Below are positions 58,786-64,000 of a stretch of DNA of 64,000 nucleotides, piece after piece; position 1 is the first letter of the stretch, and every line of letters starts with the position of its first letter. The notes under the pieces are model-generated. The model saw only the letters and a list, made by a program, of their open reading frames with translations. It ran no database searches and was not told the DNA's origin. Origin of the DNA: Chaetorhynchus papuensis (Eukaryota; Chordata; Aves; Passeriformes; Rhipiduridae); NCBI GenBank assembly GCA_013396525.1, contig VWYX01000395.1, forward strand, positions 298,183 to 362,182. The letters are read 5' to 3'. A program made the position numbers and the translations under genes.

Positions 58786-61047
58786 TTTGCAGTTGGATCA
58801 TGACTGAGTCATCATTTCAGCCATGATTAAAACACAGAGCCTGACTTCCCACTCAAATATGTACCTGTGCACATAAACAAAATCTCCTTTAATTTCCTCA
58901 AAGTTCATGTCTTTTGGAAGTGCTTTATGGAAGTGTTCTTTTTAAGTGGCAGCTCTATGGGACTTTAAAAATGATATATTTTAGGCTATGAGCCTTATCT
59001 GATCCGAGATGCCCAGGAGAACAGGGAATTCTTTTCTTGTTGTTGTTTTTTTAATGTGTTAGGGGATGGGGTTTCCTGAACATTTAACAAAGGGGTGTCA
59101 GGGTGAAACAGCTGCACATATTAAACCAGCCGTGAAACCCAACTCCTTTTCATCTCCTGGGTTATACAGCTCATTGCGAAATTATTCCACAGGGCAATGT
59201 GTGAATAACTGCTAACTAAAGTATGATCAGCTCCATGTTAAGGTGGTGTGAATGGGACTGGCTGCATGGTGCTGCCATAGGTGCTGGAGCCAGCACTGGG
59301 AAAACACAGTGCCATAAACCGATCCAGGTTAAACGGCCCGATTCTGAGCTAATTATTTTATAGTTCATTGACATCCAGCAAATGTGAGAACTGCAGACCT
59401 TGTAGACACGAGGTGCCATGAGCTAGCTGTAAACAGAAGGTCTTTGATGAGACAAATGGCTTGTAGGGGCAGTTCCATACAGGCATCCCAAGACAAAGGC
59501 TCCCTCGCCGGGCTGCTGCCAAAATAAAAAATAAATCAAGCCATAACAGCTATTTCAATCCTGCCTGGAAAGTTCACATGAAGGAATCTGAGGCACTGAC
59601 CTTACCTTTCCCTCACTGTTTCCTTGTCACCACTCTAGTTACATTTTACAAGATGTTTCCAGAAAAGTGTGAAAACCCTTGGTTTACATCAGCGTAAAAT
59701 TAAGCACTCTTGGAAACAGACATTGTAATTAAACATTTGTCATTTAAAAGAAATATTAGAAGTCTTCGAATGTCTTGCAGAAGCAAGAACACGGCTTGTT
59801 TACACACTCCCTTCATCCTCCTTCAGAAGTAGGCAGGGTGTCCCAATTGGCAGCTCACACTCAAATAAGGTGGAGAGAGGAACTGATAACAACAGTCGAT
59901 TTTAATGAGGTTTAAAATCAATCAGCAAGATGCCTGATTACATACATGATTTACATGAAATGCTCTGATCATTTTTGCTGCTTGTTCTTCACCATTTTCC
60001 CATTCAAAACGGCTGTTCCTTCAGTAAAGCCTCCTTCTCCTTTTTGCTTACCAGAAAGATTCCCTGTGTCTCATCACATTTATTTCAGAGTTTGCATTGC
60101 CTAGCATGTATTACTCATGCATTTCTCAGATCTATCAAGCTGCATTTAGATGAGAATTTGAAATTAAATGAAACACACAACATTTAACCAAAATATTTCT
60201 ACTCTAAATACAAGTAAGAAAAAGACATAGTTTTACCAAGATAGGGCATTGACAGACTTCTTAGATAAAGAAGTGTTTTATCTTTATCTATTAAATTTAA
60301 TCGATTGGGTTTTGATCACTGCAGATCAGAATTTGAGATTTATTACATACCACCTCTCACAGTCTCAGTTTATTCATGGCTGGGAAGGGAAGACAAACTT
60401 CCCTGCCTTCCCAGACCCTGAGGAGCTTCTGAAGTGAGAATCAAGTAGTCACTGTACCAGACTAATCAGATACAAGTAGATGAAAAAGTTAATAGTGCAA
60501 CAAATTCTGTTTAAAGAAGCTCACCCAGCAACCAGGTCAAGGTTTTGGCTTTTGTTTGAAAGGTCAGCAGCATTAATTCACTGTTGCCAGAGAAGCTGAC
60601 AGAATATCACACTGCTTGCCACTGATTAGAGGGCCTGACTATGGAGACTCAAAAAGATCAAGGCCCATTTATATTTTTATTTTTATCAGAGCCCAGGACA
60701 AGGCCAAGAATTTTATATCCTTCCCCCTGCCAAGCTGGAACACCTCAAGAATATTTTGTGGTGTGGTATAGAACATCCTGAGGATCAAGGTGTAGGAAAT
60801 TCACCCACAGTCAGCACTTAAAAAACCCTTGAGCATTAAGTTAATGGTTCACTGTTAGACATTTCAAAATGTCAACCAGACACTTTTTCTCTGGGACCAC
60901 TGAGGTCTCTCAGGGCTCCCCTTGCTTTTTAGGGCATGCAGAGAGGTCAGGTTTGAGTTCTCCCATCTCTGTTCACGTTCACATTCGTGTGGTCACTCAT
61001 GCCTTAAGGTTTTAACTTTTATATTTTTCAAATCCTGCACTGCCTGG
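58786..61047. other. Intergenic DNA, no gene seen
   Basis: No gene recognised. The stretch at 59,880-59,965 is rich in homeodomain and PBX-like words (GATTTTAATGAGG, AATCAATCAGC, TGATTACATACATGATT) and may be regulatory. Confidence 0.45.
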
Positions 61048-61426
61048 TGTGTAACTCTGAAGTTTCCTGTAGCCTGTTCACTTCTGCTCTCTCATGCTGG
61101 GCAGACACAACAAAGCCTCTCCGGGCCTGCTCTCCAAGGACACCCAGACCCTCCTAGGCCCAAAAAGTATAAACCAAAAGGGGGGCAAGCTGAGGGGAAT
61201 TACATCATTAAACTGAAGCTTTAACTGGAGAATTAACCCTGATATGCAAATGAACCAAACCTATAAAAGTGTGAAGAACTCGTGACCTCTCGTCCATCTT
61301 TGGGTCCATCTTGGCAGCAGCCTCTGGCTCCCCAGGGGTACCTTTGAAGGCCTTTCCAATAAATACCTACCTTTATTCCCTTACTCCTGTCTAGGCTCTG
61401 TTTTTAGGTAGCCTCTTAAGGCATCA
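61048..61426 (+). mobile_element. Solo LTR of an endogenous retrovirus
   Basis: The 379-bp element begins TGTGTAAC and ends GGCATCA (TG...CA termini). It is flanked by identical 7-bp repeats TGCCTGG (61,041-61,047 and 61,427-61,433). Inside are an octamer ATGCAAAT (61,243-61,250), a TATA box in CTATAAAAG (61,261-61,269) and a polyadenylation signal AATAAA (61,358-61,363), in the order U3-R-U5 on the plus strand. No retroviral gene lies next to it, so it is a solo LTR left by recombination. The family looks like an avian ERV. The 7-bp duplication is longer than the usual 4-6 bp, so one boundary may be off by a base or the extra match may be chance. Confidence 0.75.
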
Positions 61427-61433
61427 TGCCTGG

Positions 61434-64000
61434 AACTCAGAGGAAAAGGGATGCTAAAAATATATTAAATTACCCGTGATAATCATTCAATTACAGTAGT
61501 AAGGAAAAAAATGACACATTTTGCCACAGCAGTTAGGCCAGGATGGAATATCCACGTGAAATGGAATTTGTTGAGGAATAAACACCTATTTATTATACAA
61601 TTCCATATGCCACAACCCACTAGGTCTTGCAAATACAAAAAATTCCCAAATATTTCTCGTTTTTTCTCCTTTTATTTTCCTCAGTTTTTTCTTGCTGGAA
61701 AATTATGGAGTGTGAGAAAGAAGTGGAAAATGCTTACATTAAAGAGCAAAATTTTGGGAAAAACTCAACACATCTTTACAGCACTCTCAGCACTTCCTTC
61801 TAAACAAACCCCCAAAATGGTGAAAGGAAGTTGGGAAGGATGGAAGGAAATTTACTTTCTTCTGCTTCTGTTTTCAGTTTCCTCATTTGCTTTGTGGCAA
61901 ATCCACTTGGACTGAACAGCGTTTCAAAAATGAAGGTACCAGTTTTGTAAATGGATTTGTCCAACCCATTTAGCCTGAAATATTTGTATTTAACTTGGTA
62001 AATGATGCTTTCCAGTTAATAAAATAAAACCAGCTGTGCTAGAAATGTGTGTGCTGATTCTATTCCCAGCTCTGCTCATGGATAAGTATTTCAGAGGTTC
62101 TTGTGTTCAAGTGCTTCATTTAAATTAATTTTCTGAGAACCTTGGCGGGTAACAGAATCAACACAGAAGGACAGTTAATTCAAATAATCTTTATTTTCCA
62201 ATATTAAAATGGTCATTTTTGTAGTAGGTCAACCACACAATTCTCTCTTATAAAGAAATCCCCCCCTCACTGCTCTTTTGCTTACTTTTAAAAATATTCC
62301 CCTTGATTAGTAATAAACAGATATGTGGAAATCATAAATAAATATTACTTGCTAGTCCTATGCCTGCTGGCCAAAAAGACCCCCTAAAAATAATGTTTTA
62401 AGCAGAAAAACAAGTGGTAAAAATGAGTAAATTAACATTTGACACAGACTCAATAACCTTCTTGCAAAATGAATATTCATTCCCATGGGTCACGAGTCAG
62501 TAGAAAATATTTCAGACTATTGAGGAGTGGGAATTCAGTGTTGCTCTTGATCCCTTCAGTGGGGCACAGGTCTCCCTGAATTTGGGTTGTCAGTCATAGA
62601 CAGAATTTGGCAGAGGAGCCCAGCCATCAGTCATGAAGAGTTTCTTCAGTTTAGATATAAATAGCTTAGGTGAAGCTTTAGGGCTCTTTATAAAGAATCC
62701 GTGAAATCTTTTTCTAATCTGTTACTGACAGATGGAAATACCACAGCCTGTTTTCAGGCCAAAATTCAATGCATGTAGCCTGAGCCAGTTTGGAATATAA
62801 AGTGCCAGTTAACTGGCAAATATACAGGAGAAGAGCACTTTTCCTTGGTTCTGGTGTGGGAGGGAAGGTGATTGAGGACCTGAGTGCCTGGAGCACCAGG
62901 TCACTGTGTTGTGTGACTCTACAATACAAGCAGTTTCTGTGCCTCAGCTTCTGAATTACCTTTAAAATTAAACATCTTTCCCTTTTGTCCACTTTATTAC
63001 CTTATTTTCCAGGGAAGTTCTTCAGAGTGAGAGGCTGTACTCTGTAGATACATGGTGGGCTGACTCTGGCCACTGTCCAGCTGCTCACCCAGCCCACTCC
63101 CCTCCTCAGGGACATGGGGATAGGGGAGAAAAAGGGATGGAATAGCTCGTGGGTTGAGATAAGGACAGGGAAATCACTCACCCTTCCCTGGACTCAGCTC
63201 CACTCTGGCTCCGTGGCTTCTCCATCCTCATGCGTATCCCCACTGCACTGTGGTCTCTCTGAGGGGAATCCCTGCTCCAGCCAGTGCCTGGAGCACCTCT
63301 CCTCCTCCTCCTTCTTCCCTGATCTGGGTGCTCCAGGGCTGTTCCTTGGCTTTTACCCCTACTCCTCTACCTGCCCAGCATTTTTGCCCTTCATTGAACA
63401 CCTTTCCCTGAGGTGCCATCAGCCCAGATGAGGGGTTCGGCTGTGTTTGGTGGTGGGACTGGTGTTTGGTGGTGGGACTGGTTGTGCCTGGGTGGCTGGA
63501 CCTGCCTGTGTCCTTCTCAGGGCAGCCCCAGCCTCTCCTCTCAGAACCCTCCTGCAGCCAGAGACACCCAAACCAGTGGGATTTTGCATTAAATGGGAAA
63601 CGGGACCCCACAGTAGCTGTTACCACCTGGGATGGGCAGCAAACAGGGAGGCCTGATCCCCAAGAGCAGCCCAGAGCCTGGCTCTTGAAGGGCTGAGGTG
63701 GCATCCTGGGCCTAAGGAAGTAATTTTACAGTGAGACAGTTGATTTTCAGTAGTTTATCGCTGTGCCCAGCTGCTCCTAAGGCAGCTTTAAGGGATCACC
63801 TGGTGGGAACACGGAGTGAGGCCTGGGGTTGTTCCAGGACAGGGACTGCTCAGAGGTGCCCACGCTGGAGATCACAGCAAGTAAAGAGCCACACAAGCTC
63901 CAATGTCCAGGGAATTTTTGTGGGGATGGCCACCAGTCCTTAGGGCCAGGATGTGCTGTGGTCCTGGGCAGAGTTATTCTCGCAGCACGAGAGGGAGGCC
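61434..64000. other. Intergenic DNA, no gene seen
   Basis: AT-rich to 62,990, then GC-richer to the window end. The GC-richer part has overlapping frames on both strands (for example minus 63,228-63,704, 158 codons) that fit low stop density and carry no motif that I recognise. An exact 19-bp tandem duplication lies at 63,443-63,480. Confidence 0.5.
63443..63480. repeat. 19-bp exact tandem duplication
   Basis: GTGTTTGGTGGTGGGACTG occurs twice in tandem with no mismatch, so it is a recent duplication. Confidence 0.95.

Overview
The window reads as vertebrate, and specifically avian, genomic DNA. It has 5'-truncated CR1-type LINE ends, a solo endogenous-retrovirus LTR of avian style, one large CpG island, and a single recognisable protein-coding gene. 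That gene is FGF3 on the minus strand, in three exons. I infer a bird, possibly a songbird, but the species cannot be fixed from this sequence.

Positions 1 to about 6,097 are not ordinary DNA. Apart from its edges, the block is a strict 32-nt record structure. Fifteen A's (positions 4+32k to 18+32k) are followed by seventeen unconstrained bases (positions 19+32k to 35+32k). There are 189 such records with no change of phase at any point I checked, and then an all-A record with an N at position 6,075. A 17-mer packed at 2 bits per base in a 64-bit word, with A=00, leaves exactly 15 leading A's in a 32-base word. I therefore think the block is decoded machine data (packed 17-mers) that entered the assembly, and not a biological array. 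The poly-Lys and poly-Phe reading frames in it are not genes.

From about 6,098 to 20,472 the sequence is AT-rich intergenic DNA downstream of FGF3. It holds a GAGAAG microsatellite, CR1 fragments, a few short tandem duplications and a probable FGF3 3' UTR. FGF3 occupies 20,473-26,142: coding exons at 25,884-26,142, 23,886-23,989 and 20,473-20,805, with GT-AG introns and a 231-aa product. A CpG island covers exon 1, part of intron 1 and the promoter. The start codon overlaps a tiny upstream ORF.

Upstream of the gene, about 27.0-29.6 kb has few recognisable repeats and many homeodomain, POU-octamer, TCF/LEF, forkhead and AP-1-like words. It is the best candidate cis-regulatory region. From 29.6 to 64 kb I find no convincing gene. 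This stretch has sparse CR1 ends, one solo LTR flanked by a 7-bp direct repeat, simple repeats and several AT-rich motif clusters that may be distal enhancers. In other amniotes FGF3 lies between FGF4 (on its 3' side) and ANO1 (on its 5' side). By that synteny the left edge should approach FGF4 and the right part would be the gene-poor FGF3-ANO1 interval. Neither neighbour is visible here.
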